Below are positions 43,196 to 53,206 of a DNA stretch of 64,000 nt, in pieces. The first letter of the stretch is position 1; every line of letters starts with the position of its first letter. The DNA comes from Verrucomicrobiia bacterium (GTDB lineage: Bacteria; Verrucomicrobiota; Verrucomicrobiia; Limisphaerales; UBA8199), in assembly GCA_035946615.1 (NCBI GenBank), contig DASYZB010000048.1:1-64000 (forward strand). The letters run 5' to 3'. A model generated the notes under the pieces. It was not told the origin of the DNA. It made no database searches and was given only the letters and a program-made list of their open reading frames with translations. The translations under genes and the position numbers were made by a program.

Positions 43196-45037
43196 TCACC
43201 AGATTCTTAAGATCCGTTCACCAGGGCTGCTGTTTTCGAACGGGCCGGGGATGGGATGGGTTCTGTTCCGTTTGCTGCCAAAATAATCCGTGCCAATTTC
43301 CAGCGGTGAACGATCGGGATTGTCGTAGGGCAGTCCGGGAACCGTTGCCTTGCCGAGCAGCGCAGATGTCACCAAAGATGTCCTTGCTTGCTTTGGTTCA
43401 GGACCCCATTTGAGCTGAAGCAGGACCCGCCCGTTGTCTTGCAGAATTTTTGCGATAGGATTGAATTGGGCCAGTGAAAGGCAGTTCGATTCGTTGTTGT
43501 AACCTTGCGCGCCGTTGTAGAAGACATTCCCACCGGTGTGGAGCTGGAACTCGCCCTGGGTATAGGTCCTGAGGCCGAAATTCGGCTCAGACGGGCCCCG
43601 GCCAATGAAGATATTATTGTAAAAACGGTCGTCCCCACCCCGGACGTTGACCAGGCCCGAGATGGCCGTCGAGTGTGCGACGAGGAACGGTGTGGAACGG
43701 TTAGGCTCAGGCCGGTTCATGATTCTGCCGGCAAATAGATTATGCGCGTACGCCCCGCCCTCCGACATGTCCGAGAGGCTGGTAGCGGACAGGAACAGGT
43801 TGTTATCCACGACAAAAGGCCCGTGATCCACCTCGACGAACAGGTCTTCGGCGGCGTTGTCCTGAAAGAGGTTGCCCGAGACGCGCGTGCCTTGGGCCAT
43901 CCAATCCAGCCACAGACCCCGGCAGGTGTGGGAGATGTGATTGCCGCGGATAAGGGCATCTATCGCTGCGTGAAATTTAATACCGGCCATCTCGGCGCCG
44001 GAGAAGAGGCTGCGGACGTGAATCTCATGAATGTTGTTGCCCGTAATGGTGCTGAATGCAGCGCCCAGGCTTCCGACGATGCCCGCTTGTTCGCAGTGCG
44101 AGATATCGTTGTTGCGAATTAAATGATGGCCGATGGTTTCTTTGTTCCAGCCGTTTTGAAGGGCGCGTTCGATGGTTTTCACGTAGCCCTGCGCCGTGTT
44201 GGCCGATGTGTTGTCCCATTGATCGCCGTATTTTCCGAGCGAGATGCCGCAGCAGACCGAATAGCTGATTATATTGTGTTCGATAATCCAACCTTTGCTC
44301 CAATGCGTGCCAATCAATCCGATCTGCTCGGCTGTCGGGGGCGCCCAAGGTGTGGCAGCCTGGCTCAGTGTCAGACCGCGCACTGTGATAAAGTTGAGAC
44401 CGGGCTGGTCCGGGTAGAAGACGGCGCGTCGCACGTTGATTTCGACGAGCGCTTCGTTGGGATTACTAACTCCCTTGAACTGGGCCCACAGGGTGGTGTT
44501 CTCGTGGTCCACGCGTCCGAACCAGAGCGGTTGATTGCCGGGGGGCTTGAAGAGGTCCTGGAGGCTGGCGGCCTCGGTCAACCAATCGCCATTGAGATAA
44601 ACTGCACCCGTGTGATGCTCGCGGCTTTTTGGGTCGAACCAATCCCCATGAATGACGTCGCTATAAGGGTTAAAATCGCCAAAGAAGGAGTTTGGCAGCG
44701 TGACTTTCCAGACCTCTTCCTGAACCTTGACCCATTGTTTGATAACTTCCGAGCCTTTAATCTCAACGTGCTCGCCCGGGGCTGCCTGAAAAACGATTCG
44801 CTTGGCATCTGAGATGCCGCCGCGCGGCGGATTGACACGCTCGCGATAAACTCCCGCGTGTATGGTGACCACGTCCCCCGGTTGGGTCAACTGCGCGGCA
44901 CGCTGGATGGTGCGGAGCGGCGCTTTTTTAGTGCCGGGACTGGCGTCATTACCGTTCTGCGCAACATGCAACTGGGTAGCAGAGACGCCAGACGCAACGA
45001 GCCCGATCAGCAGGATGGAGTAAATACTTTGATTCAT
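43196..45037 (-). CDS. Secreted right-handed parallel beta-helix protein, carbohydrate-active
   Basis: A 613-residue exported protein with a signal peptide (about 1-20, ending GVSATQL). DUF1565-like opening: VAQNGNDASPGTKKAPLRTIQRAAQLTQPGDVVTIHAGVYRERV. Many right-handed beta-helix turns follow (NNDISHC, GNNIHEI, GNHISHT, GNLFQDN, DNNLFLS). Similar proteins include polysaccharide lyases and GH141-type enzymes, but no catalytic residues can be assigned here. As last gene of the operon it may take part in breaking down the same polysaccharide as the GH38 and GH2 enzymes. Confidence 0.82.
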   Translation of the reverse strand: MNQSIYSILLIGLVASGVSATQLHVAQNGNDASPGTKKAPLRTIQRAAQLTQPGDVVTIHAGVYRERVNPPRGGISDAKRIVFQAAPGEHVEIKGSEVIKQWVKVQEEVWKVTLPNSFFGDFNPYSDVIHGDWFDPKSREHHTGAVYLNGDWLTEAASLQDLFKPPGNQPLWFGRVDHENTTLWAQFKGVSNPNEALVEINVRRAVFYPDQPGLNFITVRGLTLSQAATPWAPPTAEQIGLIGTHWSKGWIIEHNIISYSVCCGISLGKYGDQWDNTSANTAQGYVKTIERALQNGWNKETIGHHLIRNNDISHCEQAGIVGSLGAAFSTITGNNIHEIHVRSLFSGAEMAGIKFHAAIDALIRGNHISHTCRGLWLDWMAQGTRVSGNLFQDNAAEDLFVEVDHGPFVVDNNLFLSATSLSDMSEGGAYAHNLFAGRIMNRPEPNRSTPFLVAHSTAISGLVNVRGGDDRFYNNIFIGRGPSEPNFGLRTYTQGEFQLHTGGNVFYNGAQGYNNESNCLSLAQFNPIAKILQDNGRVLLQLKWGPEPKQARTSLVTSALLGKATVPGLPYDNPDRSPLEIGTDYFGSKRNRTHPIPGPFENSSPGERILRIW

Positions 45038-45125
45038 TTACCAAAGCTTTGTTGGCCCAAGACGACTTCGAGTTATCGCGCTGCCACTGCATCCAGCGGC
45101 TCTTGTTTTCCACATCCAGAAAGCA

Positions 45126-48100
45126 TCAAATCTGTCCTTTAACTTTAACCATCAATTTCATTGTTAAAATCTGGTGCGGATGAATGTGGAACCGGACGCT
45201 GTTTTGGCCGATTTCCAATTTCTTTCCCGGCGTCTCGACGGCATTGGCTTCTCTGGCTGAAACAATGGTCATCCGGGGAAGTTTCAAGATTCCGTCAGCT
45301 TCCAATCCGGCTATTTCAAGGATGCGCACGACCAGTCCTTGGCCATCCTCGGCGCATTTAAACGCCGTCATTGCAAGGCCCGCCGGCGAAAGGGAAGCGA
45401 AACTGGCTTTCCCGGGCGGCAGGGTTCCGCGAAGACCGGGCAATTTGTCACTCTTTTTAAGCTCGGCCACTTCCAAGGGGCAACGCGTCTCGATGCCAAA
45501 CCGTTCGGCCTGGGCCGGGTCAAAGGGCGGCCCGCTGGTGATCACGTAACGATACGACAGTTCCGCGGAATTCTTGCCGGCCCACTTGGGCGACCAGTAG
45601 TTGTTCAGCGCGTAAGAAAAGACGACGGGAGTGTGGTTGGTGAACTGCGGGGCCCAGCGGCCACGATTGATGTCGCCCAGGCACACCAGCGGCGCGTCCA
45701 CCGCCGCAAGGTCCACCGAAGCACTGCCATCCTCGACATTCACCACACTTTGGATCGCAAACCAATCACTACAGCCGCCTTCGAGCAAGTCCTTGGCGGG
45801 ATTCACGAAACCGTCGGCAATATCGTAGCGGAACGTCGGCTTCGGCATTGCCCAAGGAAAGGCGAAATAACAAGCCTGCTTGGAATAGAGCAAGTCCACC
45901 TGAATGTGATCGCTTATTTCAATCTCCTTCACGTCGTCGGGCAGCAAAATATCCGTTGAGATCCGGGGCGTGTGCGTGGCCGAAGCGGTCATGCGAATTT
46001 TCGGGCCCCATGGGGTTTTTTCAATACCAATCAGAACCCCACGCTCCGCCGGGTGAATGACCAGTTGAGGCTCGGGCAGCCAGTGAAAGGGGTGCAGCAA
46101 CCGCGACTGTTCTCCGCCGCTGACGAAAAGATATTCATTGGCCAAGTACGGACTGGCGGAATCTACGAGCTCTCGTTCCAGTTGCTTGTCATAAATGCTC
46201 TTGATGGCGGCGTGCTCGGCATCCAGGGTGATCCTGTAAAAGCGATTCTCCACGACGTTACTGGCCGTTTGCTCGGCGGGACTGGACTGGAGGGTGGGGC
46301 CGTGCCCGAGATGATAGACCTTGTAACCGGCTGGTGGAACGTCCCGCGCCCAAAAGCGGATGGCCTGGTAGCCATTGGTCCCATCGAGCATCTCGTAGCC
46401 CACCGGATGTCCGGTGGCCACGTCGGTCAGGGTTGCCCCGTCATTCAATTGGAAACCGACCAGCCCGCTTCGCTGCCAACTCAGGGGATTGAACACAATC
46501 AGGTCTTGGCCTTCGGTTTGTATCTGGTCGGCGAGTTGGCTCATGCTGTGACGCATCCACTTGTCGATCTCCTCTGCTGCCCGGAGGGTGTAATTCTGTT
46601 TCTCATTGACCACGCCGATCACCTCGTCGCGAGCCGGTTGAGTCGCGGTGTTGCCCGTGCCGAAGTTATGTTCGCCATAGAGGAGCAAATTCCGCCAGAT
46701 GTCGTGATCCAATTCGCGCGCAAAACGCAGGTTGGGGTCCGTGGTGGTGGTGAGGGTGGCCAGCGTTTCCGCGCTGAGGGCGCGCGTTTGGTTGGCGCGG
46801 TCGCGCGCGGTGGCTGCGGCGAGAATGCCAAAGTTATCGGCCCAGTAAGCGCCCCCGGTGCCGCGCACCACCGGGAGGCTCTCGCCGTAATGTTTTTCAA
46901 TGTATTGAAAGAACTCCGAAAAGCGGCAGGTGATAAGCCTGGGATAGGCAAAGTGTGCGTTCCAGCGTTCCACGAAAGCCGCGTCATCATAGTCCGTGGG
47001 CAGGTTTTCGACCTGGGTGCCATAAACCAGCACGGCGTCGGGCTTGTAATCGGCCAGTTCGTAGGCGCGAAGGAACCGCGCTACACCGCCCCTGCCCGAT
47101 TCAATGGTGGGCGGCAGGCCGCAAAGGGCTTTGAGTTGATGGTAATGGGCGGAGAACCAAGCGAGCACGCGCTGCCCATCCGGCCCTTCCCACCAAAAAG
47201 GCGAGCGCACATTCCAATGTCCACTCGCGAGCAACGGGCCGCGGTCCTGGTTGCCACCATCGGCAAAGTACCGGATGCCAGCCGACGCCAGAATCGAAGG
47301 GATCGACCAGGAAACCGAAGGAACATCCGAAATGAGCGCGAAATCAAATGGAATGCCAAAGCGTTTTTGCAGCTCCCTGCCGTAGTAGAGATTGCGAATG
47401 TTTCCTTCGAGCGAGGGATACGCGGTGGCGGGACAATCGTAAAAGCCATTCACCGCAATTTGCCCCGCGCGGACGTGGGGCTCGATTCGGGCGATATCGC
47501 GAGGTGAACGCCAGTCCAGCCATTGGTCCATCACCCAGCCGCCATCGAAGTTGAAACGATAATCCGGATGCTGCTCCAAAACGTTCAGTAACTGATCTGC
47601 GTTGCGCGCATGCAACTCGGCTACCTTGGCGCGATAATCCGTGTAGCCGACGTCCATGTGCTCGTGCGGCGCGTAGTAAAGTTTCCACTTTCGCGCCGGG
47701 ACGAAATTCACAGCGAAAGTGTGTTCATTGGCGGCTGAATTATGGTCTGGCAAATTGTCCGACAACACAATTTGGGCGGTGCATGCCGGCTCTTGGCCGG
47801 GAACTAGCATCGTGTAGCGTGCTTCGCCAAATTCAGCGGGCTTTGGGACTTTGAATTGCGTGGTGAACCTGCCAATGGTCACGCGCGCCTCACCGCCGGG
47901 CCACTCGCTTGGAAAGCTGATGGTCAACGGGCATTCTTCCTCGACACTTTTCGCGGTCTTGCGATAGAAAACGGACGGCGTCAGGCGGACCTGCACCTTT
48001 GCATCCCATGTGGCATTCGGGTCGTGTGTGAGCGCGAGAGAATCGTAATAGAAGCCGGAATCGCCATCGCCGCCCACATTTTGGTTGGTGACGACTACCG

Positions 48101-48635
48101 GCGGGTCATCCACGCCCGCAAATGTGATGCGATTTTTCCCCGCGCGAAAACAGGACGCGGGCAGGGCAATCTTGCGCCCTGCCACCGAACGGATGGGATT
48201 GAATTCGTCGCTGATGGCGCCAAGGGCGAACATCGGCTCTGGCTCGAAGTAATAGCGGCCGCGCTGGCCGTTGACTTCCAATTCCAAGGCCGGCGTGCGC
48301 GGTTGGCGAAACAACAGATTCAAGTCCAAATAAAAAATCCCGCGCAGGGCGGGGGCTGGAAGATTGAAATCCAACGAATAGCGATAGAGATGTTGCCCAA
48401 AGGCGCCGTTGCCCGAAGCGGGTTGGAAATGCGGCCATTGCCCGGCTTCGTTCCCGGTTCCGATTTGCACCACGACTGAAGGGTGGGCGCGAATGTTCAT
48501 GGCCGTGTTGAATTCATGGTCAGAGCGATCCGGCTCGCCCAAATTCCAAATCCGCTCTTCGGTTGCGAACAAAGGCATCGCCGAGAGCAACACGACCGAG
48601 GCAAGCGCAGGGAATAATTTATATGGCGCGCGCAC
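45126..48635 (-). CDS. Glycoside hydrolase family 38-type alpha-mannosidase
   Basis: An 1169-residue exported enzyme (signal peptide about 1-25). An N-terminal beta-sandwich region (about 30-310) includes a carbohydrate-binding-like fold. The GH38 catalytic domain follows with H324-E-H-M-D328 (YYAPHEHMDVGYTDY, zinc ligands), a FNFDGGWVMDQWL segment and FALISDVPSVSWSI with the probable nucleophile Asp. The middle and C-terminal beta domains follow. GH38 enzymes hydrolyse alpha-mannosides with a bound zinc. It sits between the GH2 and beta-helix genes in the same direction. Confidence 0.9.
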   Translation of the reverse strand: MRAPYKLFPALASVVLLSAMPLFATEERIWNLGEPDRSDHEFNTAMNIRAHPSVVVQIGTGNEAGQWPHFQPASGNGAFGQHLYRYSLDFNLPAPALRGIFYLDLNLLFRQPRTPALELEVNGQRGRYYFEPEPMFALGAISDEFNPIRSVAGRKIALPASCFRAGKNRITFAGVDDPPVVVTNQNVGGDGDSGFYYDSLALTHDPNATWDAKVQVRLTPSVFYRKTAKSVEEECPLTISFPSEWPGGEARVTIGRFTTQFKVPKPAEFGEARYTMLVPGQEPACTAQIVLSDNLPDHNSAANEHTFAVNFVPARKWKLYYAPHEHMDVGYTDYRAKVAELHARNADQLLNVLEQHPDYRFNFDGGWVMDQWLDWRSPRDIARIEPHVRAGQIAVNGFYDCPATAYPSLEGNIRNLYYGRELQKRFGIPFDFALISDVPSVSWSIPSILASAGIRYFADGGNQDRGPLLASGHWNVRSPFWWEGPDGQRVLAWFSAHYHQLKALCGLPPTIESGRGGVARFLRAYELADYKPDAVLVYGTQVENLPTDYDDAAFVERWNAHFAYPRLITCRFSEFFQYIEKHYGESLPVVRGTGGAYWADNFGILAAATARDRANQTRALSAETLATLTTTTDPNLRFARELDHDIWRNLLLYGEHNFGTGNTATQPARDEVIGVVNEKQNYTLRAAEEIDKWMRHSMSQLADQIQTEGQDLIVFNPLSWQRSGLVGFQLNDGATLTDVATGHPVGYEMLDGTNGYQAIRFWARDVPPAGYKVYHLGHGPTLQSSPAEQTASNVVENRFYRITLDAEHAAIKSIYDKQLERELVDSASPYLANEYLFVSGGEQSRLLHPFHWLPEPQLVIHPAERGVLIGIEKTPWGPKIRMTASATHTPRISTDILLPDDVKEIEISDHIQVDLLYSKQACYFAFPWAMPKPTFRYDIADGFVNPAKDLLEGGCSDWFAIQSVVNVEDGSASVDLAAVDAPLVCLGDINRGRWAPQFTNHTPVVFSYALNNYWSPKWAGKNSAELSYRYVITSGPPFDPAQAERFGIETRCPLEVAELKKSDKLPGLRGTLPPGKASFASLSPAGLAMTAFKCAEDGQGLVVRILEIAGLEADGILKLPRMTIVSAREANAVETPGKKLEIGQNSVRFHIHPHQILTMKLMVKVKGQI

Positions 48636-48693
48636 AATGGGATTTCGAGTGAGGGCTAATCAACACGAATTTTCTTCTTTTCCTCACGCTGAG

Positions 48694-51237
48694 CTATGAG
48701 AAGACCTCAAGTTCGCGAATTGCATGGCCCCATTGCGTCGCTCGCTTGACGCACCAGATGCGGACATGCCGCGCCCTGAGGGGAGCAAGTTTAATTTCGC
48801 TGACACCGCCTTTGCAGTTTTTCTCCGTGAACACGCCAATCCAGTTCTGGCCGTCAGACGAGACTTGGACCTCAAATTCCCTCGAGTAGGCCCGTTCCCA
48901 AGTGATGCGAACACGGCTAATCGTGGAAAGCTCGCCCAAGTCCACCGCGAGCCAGGCAGGATCAGCAAAGGTCGAAGACCAGTAGGTGGCTGTATCGCCG
49001 TCCACCGCGTTGGCCGGCAAGTATTCTTTGGCTTGACTCGAGGACGCTGAGGCCGGTTTGCGATAAGCCAAGCCCAACGCCCTCGGGCCGATCGTCTCCA
49101 ATTCGCGCACACTATGGACGGTTTGACCATCCACGCCGCGCAATGCGGCATCGAGCACATATTGGCCCGGCGATTTGGGCCAAGTCACCTCGAACTCTAT
49201 TGTCGCCTGGCCGAAAGCTCCAACACTTGCTTCCTGCTTCATCTCGAAAATCGAGACTGCCTCCTGAGCCTTGTAGAGCCGCAGACTGACAGAGCCGCCC
49301 CAAGGCCGGTCGAGATCGTCGATAAGGATGATCGGCACGCGCGATTGGGTCTTGCAAATGTTCCTGTCCTTCCAGAAATCCACCATCAGCCCCACGGGAG
49401 CGAACGCGTCGCGTACGTAACGGTAAAACTCAGGCTCCCATTGGAGCTCCTCGACGCCGCCCGGTTTCCAATGGTCGCAGGTCTGCCCGTCCGGCCTCGA
49501 ATAACCCAGCATGGTGAAATGAAGCACTGCGGCCGCTTTACGATGAGCACGCCAAAATTCGGTGTCCGCGGCCAGCCAGGTGGCCTGCATATGGAAGCGT
49601 TGCGCGGCGGTGGCCCGTTCGCCCAGCACAACGCGGTACAGCTCGCGCGTTAGAGTCGTCGGTGTGCCGTCCCGGTTGACCCAATGCCAGCCGTATTCAT
49701 TGATAATGACGGCGTGTTTGCCATCGTTATGAACTTGATTGCCTTGGGGGACAGGGTCGGTCGTAGCCAGGTCAGATAGCCGGAAATTAGGATTAAAGTG
49801 GTAGGGATGAGACTCGAATACGTCGCCTGGCTCCATCGGATCAGAGTAACTATTGTCCCAGGGCCGATGAGACAGGTCGAGGTCCCGGACCTTTTTGATG
49901 GCCAGGCCCGTTTCGGGACTGGCCGTTTCGTTGCTGGCGTCCCACACGACGACGCAGGGATGGTTCCACCGCTCTCTCATCCACTCGGCATATTCGAGGG
50001 CCAGTTCGCCGCTCTTCAATTCCTTGGGCCAGGTGCTCCAGCCCGAACCGCCATACCAGACCGGAAACTCGTCCTGGATGAGGATGCCAAGCTCGTCGGC
50101 GGCGTCATACCACGCCTCGGGCGGAAAACCGATGCAGCAACGGAGGCTATTCCAGTGCATCTGCTTAACCCGCTGAAGGAGCAGCCGCACCCACGCGTTG
50201 CGCCAGGGCAAGTCCTTGCACTGGCTGTCCTCGAAAAACCGGTAAAGCGTGATGTTACTCCCGCGCATGAAATACGGTTTGCCATTCAGCCTCGCATGGC
50301 CTGTTGCAGGATCGAACCTGAGTTCCCGCATCCCGAAGCGGGTCTGGAATCGATCAGCGCCGTTTTCGGCCTCCAGCGTGTAGAGGAATGGCTCCTCCGG
50401 CGACCATAGGTGGCAGCCAGCGACGGGAATACGCACATCAACGGTTGTCTCCGCGCCTTTCTCAATGCTCAAGGACTCGGTGCTCAGGCGTCCAGCTTCA
50501 CGGCCCGATTTGGCCTCGCGCACGGTGAAATTAACCACGGTGCGTACCGCCTCCCCATCGTTGCGCAGGACCGCTTGCACGCGCACGGCGCCCGTGGCGA
50601 TGTCCGGCGCAGCCTGCACCTGCGTGAAGTGGGGCGTGCCGGAGAGGATCAGCTCCACGGAATCGAAGATGCCGGGAATGTACCGCTCTTTCTCGTAGTC
50701 GAATCCGTTTGGAAAGCGTGGTCCCACCGCATCGCGATCCGCCCCGACCCGGATCAGCAACTCGTTCTGACCGGCTTTCAAGGCAGCCTTCGCGTCGAAA
50801 CAGCCCGCGGTGAAGCTTGGCAAATGATCACCAAGCACTTGGCCATTCAGGATCACTCGCGTGCCGAACATGGCCTTGCGGACCTTCAGCAAAGCAACGG
50901 CGCGCAGCGGTTGATCGAGTCGGAATGTGCGCCGGTACCAAAACGCGTCACGCTTGGGGTCTTTCTGGTTAATTTTGTTCCGCTCGGTGACCTTCGGCCC
51001 TGGTGGGTTGGCAAACTCCGGGGTGGCCAGCGCGACCAAGCCAGGCACCGGCACTGTGCGTTCAAAGGAGACGGGAACCTGGTCCATTTTTCCTTCGGCA
51101 ATCTGCCAGGTTCCATCGAGCGAAAGGACGTTGCGCAGCCGTTCTGGCGCGCTATTCACAGCCTGCAACCCAAGGCATAAGAGGGCCACGGAGGCCAGGC
51201 CGGTCAGCCCTCGGGATGGGTGCCGTTGTGTTCTCAT
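48694..51237 (-). CDS. Glycoside hydrolase family 2 enzyme with C-terminal F5/8 type C domain
   Basis: An 847-residue exported enzyme (signal about 1-30). A jelly-roll GH2N domain (RNVLSLDGTWQIAEG), an Ig-like domain and a TIM barrel carry acid/base Glu437 (VVWDASNETASP) and nucleophile Glu514 (VIINEYGWHWVN). A C-terminal discoidin-like (CBM32-type) domain spans about 720-847 (AVDGDTATYWSSTFADPAWLAVDLGE). GH2 includes beta-galactosidases and beta-mannosidases; the mannose-oriented neighbours suggest beta-mannosidase, but this is inference. ATG 51237 overlaps the stop of the previous gene (TAATG). An earlier in-frame ATG at 51336 lies inside that gene. Confidence 0.9.
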   Translation of the reverse strand: MRTQRHPSRGLTGLASVALLCLGLQAVNSAPERLRNVLSLDGTWQIAEGKMDQVPVSFERTVPVPGLVALATPEFANPPGPKVTERNKINQKDPKRDAFWYRRTFRLDQPLRAVALLKVRKAMFGTRVILNGQVLGDHLPSFTAGCFDAKAALKAGQNELLIRVGADRDAVGPRFPNGFDYEKERYIPGIFDSVELILSGTPHFTQVQAAPDIATGAVRVQAVLRNDGEAVRTVVNFTVREAKSGREAGRLSTESLSIEKGAETTVDVRIPVAGCHLWSPEEPFLYTLEAENGADRFQTRFGMRELRFDPATGHARLNGKPYFMRGSNITLYRFFEDSQCKDLPWRNAWVRLLLQRVKQMHWNSLRCCIGFPPEAWYDAADELGILIQDEFPVWYGGSGWSTWPKELKSGELALEYAEWMRERWNHPCVVVWDASNETASPETGLAIKKVRDLDLSHRPWDNSYSDPMEPGDVFESHPYHFNPNFRLSDLATTDPVPQGNQVHNDGKHAVIINEYGWHWVNRDGTPTTLTRELYRVVLGERATAAQRFHMQATWLAADTEFWRAHRKAAAVLHFTMLGYSRPDGQTCDHWKPGGVEELQWEPEFYRYVRDAFAPVGLMVDFWKDRNICKTQSRVPIILIDDLDRPWGGSVSLRLYKAQEAVSIFEMKQEASVGAFGQATIEFEVTWPKSPGQYVLDAALRGVDGQTVHSVRELETIGPRALGLAYRKPASASSSQAKEYLPANAVDGDTATYWSSTFADPAWLAVDLGELSTISRVRITWERAYSREFEVQVSSDGQNWIGVFTEKNCKGGVSEIKLAPLRARHVRIWCVKRATQWGHAIRELEVFS

Positions 51238-51620
51238 TAGGCCCTTGCGTAATCGTCCGAGTACCGGGTGATGTCCTCCTGTTGCCAATTGCCAAAGGCT
51301 ACCTCCAAGACGCGCACCGGTTCGGCCCCAACACAAGACAGACGGTGCTTTTCCCCGACGGCAATCCAGATTTCATCGCCGGCGCGATAATCTCTCTCGG
51401 CGTCGCCGACCTGCACTCGCGCGCCATCGTCCATGATAATCCATAACTCGGCGCGACCGGTGTGGGATTGCAGGCTGAGCCGCTGGCCGGGGCTTACCGT
51501 CATCAAGCTCACGGTGCAGTCCTGGTTAAGAGCATATTGTTTGAAACAGCCCCAAGGACGCTCGACAAGACCGACTCGATGTTTTTCGTCGGGAATAGGC
51601 TTTGAGACATGGTTCTTCAT
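51237..51620 (-). CDS. Mannose-6-phosphate isomerase-like cupin
   Basis: A 127-residue single-domain cupin, like the C-terminal half of type II phosphomannose isomerases. Evidence: VERPWGCFKQY, QRLSLQSHTGRAELWIIMDDGARVQVGD, then GDEIWIAVGEKHRLSCVG. Metal ligands should be the His of QSHTGRAE, the Glu of RAELW and the His of EKHRL. ATG 51620 overlaps the upstream cupin isomerase stop by ATGA. Its probable role is isomerisation of a hexose phosphate (mannose-6-P to fructose-6-P) or binding of a related sugar phosphate. Confidence 0.82.
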   Translation of the reverse strand: MKNHVSKPIPDEKHRVGLVERPWGCFKQYALNQDCTVSLMTVSPGQRLSLQSHTGRAELWIIMDDGARVQVGDAERDYRAGDEIWIAVGEKHRLSCVGAEPVRVLEVAFGNWQQEDITRYSDDYARA

Positions 51621-52189
51621 AAGACGCCTTTTCTTTCGACCATGATGGGCCGGCCATCGTGCTCGATGACAACGCACCGAAAATTCCTGCTGGCAATCGC
51701 ATCGTAGTCATGCCCGGCTTTTGCGGGATAAATGCCCAGATAGCTCAATGGCGCCTGGCCCGTATTCATCGTGCGATGCGCAGTTTTGCCTGGGACATAC
51801 ACCACTTGGTTGGAGCGCAAAGGCGCCATTTGGCTCTCGCCGGTGGCCTCATCCTCCAACAGCATCACGCCTTGGCCGCTCAGGCCAATATAAATCTCCG
51901 CCGCCTCGCGCCACGCATGCAGGTGGCCCTTGGTCATGAAGTACTCGTCCCCCACCCTTCCGGGCATAATCAGGCCAACGGCATAATTCAAATCACCCGG
52001 GCCACTCCCCAGCTCAGCCGCGGCAACGCTGTACAGCACAGGATTGCCCAGCGCCAGCGTGCGCTCATAAGCGGCCAGGTCAACGAAGCAGCCCCGCAAG
52101 TCGCTTAAATGGCGCTCGACTTTGACCAAACCCGAAATCGTTCCGTTTGCGGGATCAAAGCTGGAAAGGATTTGCTTGGAGTTGAACAT
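51617..52189 (-). CDS. Cupin-type phosphoglucose isomerase (archaeal-type PGI)
   Basis: A 190-residue enzyme of the PF06560 family, best known from Thermococcales and Archaeoglobus. The metal ligands fit the archaeal enzyme: His89, His91, Glu98 and His138 (TKGHLHAWREAAEIYIGL, then TAHRT). This family interconverts glucose-6-P and fructose-6-P using a metal ion, unrelated in fold to the usual bacterial Pgi. It begins 6 bases after the ROK kinase stop and overlaps the next cupin by ATGA, so the three phosphate-sugar genes form one translational block. Confidence 0.9.
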   Translation of the reverse strand: MFNSKQILSSFDPANGTISGLVKVERHLSDLRGCFVDLAAYERTLALGNPVLYSVAAAELGSGPGDLNYAVGLIMPGRVGDEYFMTKGHLHAWREAAEIYIGLSGQGVMLLEDEATGESQMAPLRSNQVVYVPGKTAHRTMNTGQAPLSYLGIYPAKAGHDYDAIASRNFRCVVIEHDGRPIMVERKGVL

Positions 52190-52195
52190 TCGTAG

Positions 52196-53206
52196 TTACT
52201 GAGGCGTTCGGGTCGGATGGTTAGGTGCTCCTGCGAGGGTACAGTCGGACTGGCGCTCCGGCGTGAGGCCCAATTGCTCTTGGACCAACCATTCGGCGGC
52301 AACGAGCCCTGCCAGGTCGCCCAACTGGGACGCCACCACTCGCACCTTGCCCCAGGTGGTGTGCGCATGGCGTGAAACGTAGCTCGCCACCGCAGGCAGG
52401 ATGACATCCGCGCTGGCCATGATGCCGCCGCCCAAGATCAACATCTCCGGATCGTAAGCGTGGATAAGATTGACCGCCAGCGCACTCCATACCTGAATGC
52501 TGTGATCGCGCAAAGCGACGGCGCACTCATCGCCAGAGGCGGAGTGCTTAAAGATCAACTCGTAATCGAGCGTTGTGGCATTGCGCATGGAGCTGTGCTC
52601 GAAATCGCGCAAACCGCTTGCCATCTCCAGGAGAAACGCCGTGGAGGCTTCGGCCTCCGCGCAGCCGATATTGCCGCAATTGCAGGCGCGTCCACCGTAG
52701 CGCACAGTCGAATGGCCGCAGAGCACACCGGCCTGCCCGTGTTTTCCTCGGAGTACATTGCCCTCAATTATAGCGGCCGTGCCGAGACCGGTTCCAAGGG
52801 TAATCATCGCCAGATTATCCACGCCCCGGCCCGCCCCAGCGCGCCATTCGCCGATCAGCGCCATGCGCGCATCGTTTTCAATTGCCAATGGCAGCCCCAA
52901 TTCCTTCAATGCCCAAGACCGCAGGTCTATATGAGGCGCGTCGGTAAACTTTCCGTATTCGGCCAGCACGCGGCCACTGCCCGTATCCACCAGACTTGGA
53001 AACGCAACGCTGATGCCGCCGCAATTCGCCAGCGAGATGTTCTGTTTCTCTAAAAGGCGCAGCCAGACAGCCTTGAGCATCGGCAGTTGCGGCCTCAGGC
53101 CCTGCTGCGACTTCGCCGGCTTCAGTGCCTGCGCCAACACCTGGGCCTGACGCACCAGGCCAATCTTCAACCGCGTTCCGCCCAAATCGCATGCCAGCAC
53201 GGTCAT
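52196..53206 (-). CDS. ROK-family sugar kinase
   Basis: A 336-residue kinase. The ATP-binding DLGGT (7-11) precedes IENDARMALIGEW, LGTGLGTAAII and a ROK zinc site ACNCGNIGCAE. ROK proteins phosphorylate glucose, mannose, fructose or N-acetyl sugars, and this one lacks the N-terminal HTH of ROK repressors. A good ribosome binding site (AAAGGTGA) precedes ATG 53206, and the gene heads the leftward operon. In context a mannose or glucose kinase is likely, giving hexose-6-phosphate to the following isomerase genes. Confidence 0.9.
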   Translation of the reverse strand: MTVLACDLGGTRLKIGLVRQAQVLAQALKPAKSQQGLRPQLPMLKAVWLRLLEKQNISLANCGGISVAFPSLVDTGSGRVLAEYGKFTDAPHIDLRSWALKELGLPLAIENDARMALIGEWRAGAGRGVDNLAMITLGTGLGTAAIIEGNVLRGKHGQAGVLCGHSTVRYGGRACNCGNIGCAEAEASTAFLLEMASGLRDFEHSSMRNATTLDYELIFKHSASGDECAVALRDHSIQVWSALAVNLIHAYDPEMLILGGGIMASADVILPAVASYVSRHAHTTWGKVRVVASQLGDLAGLVAAEWLVQEQLGLTPERQSDCTLAGAPNHPTRTPQ

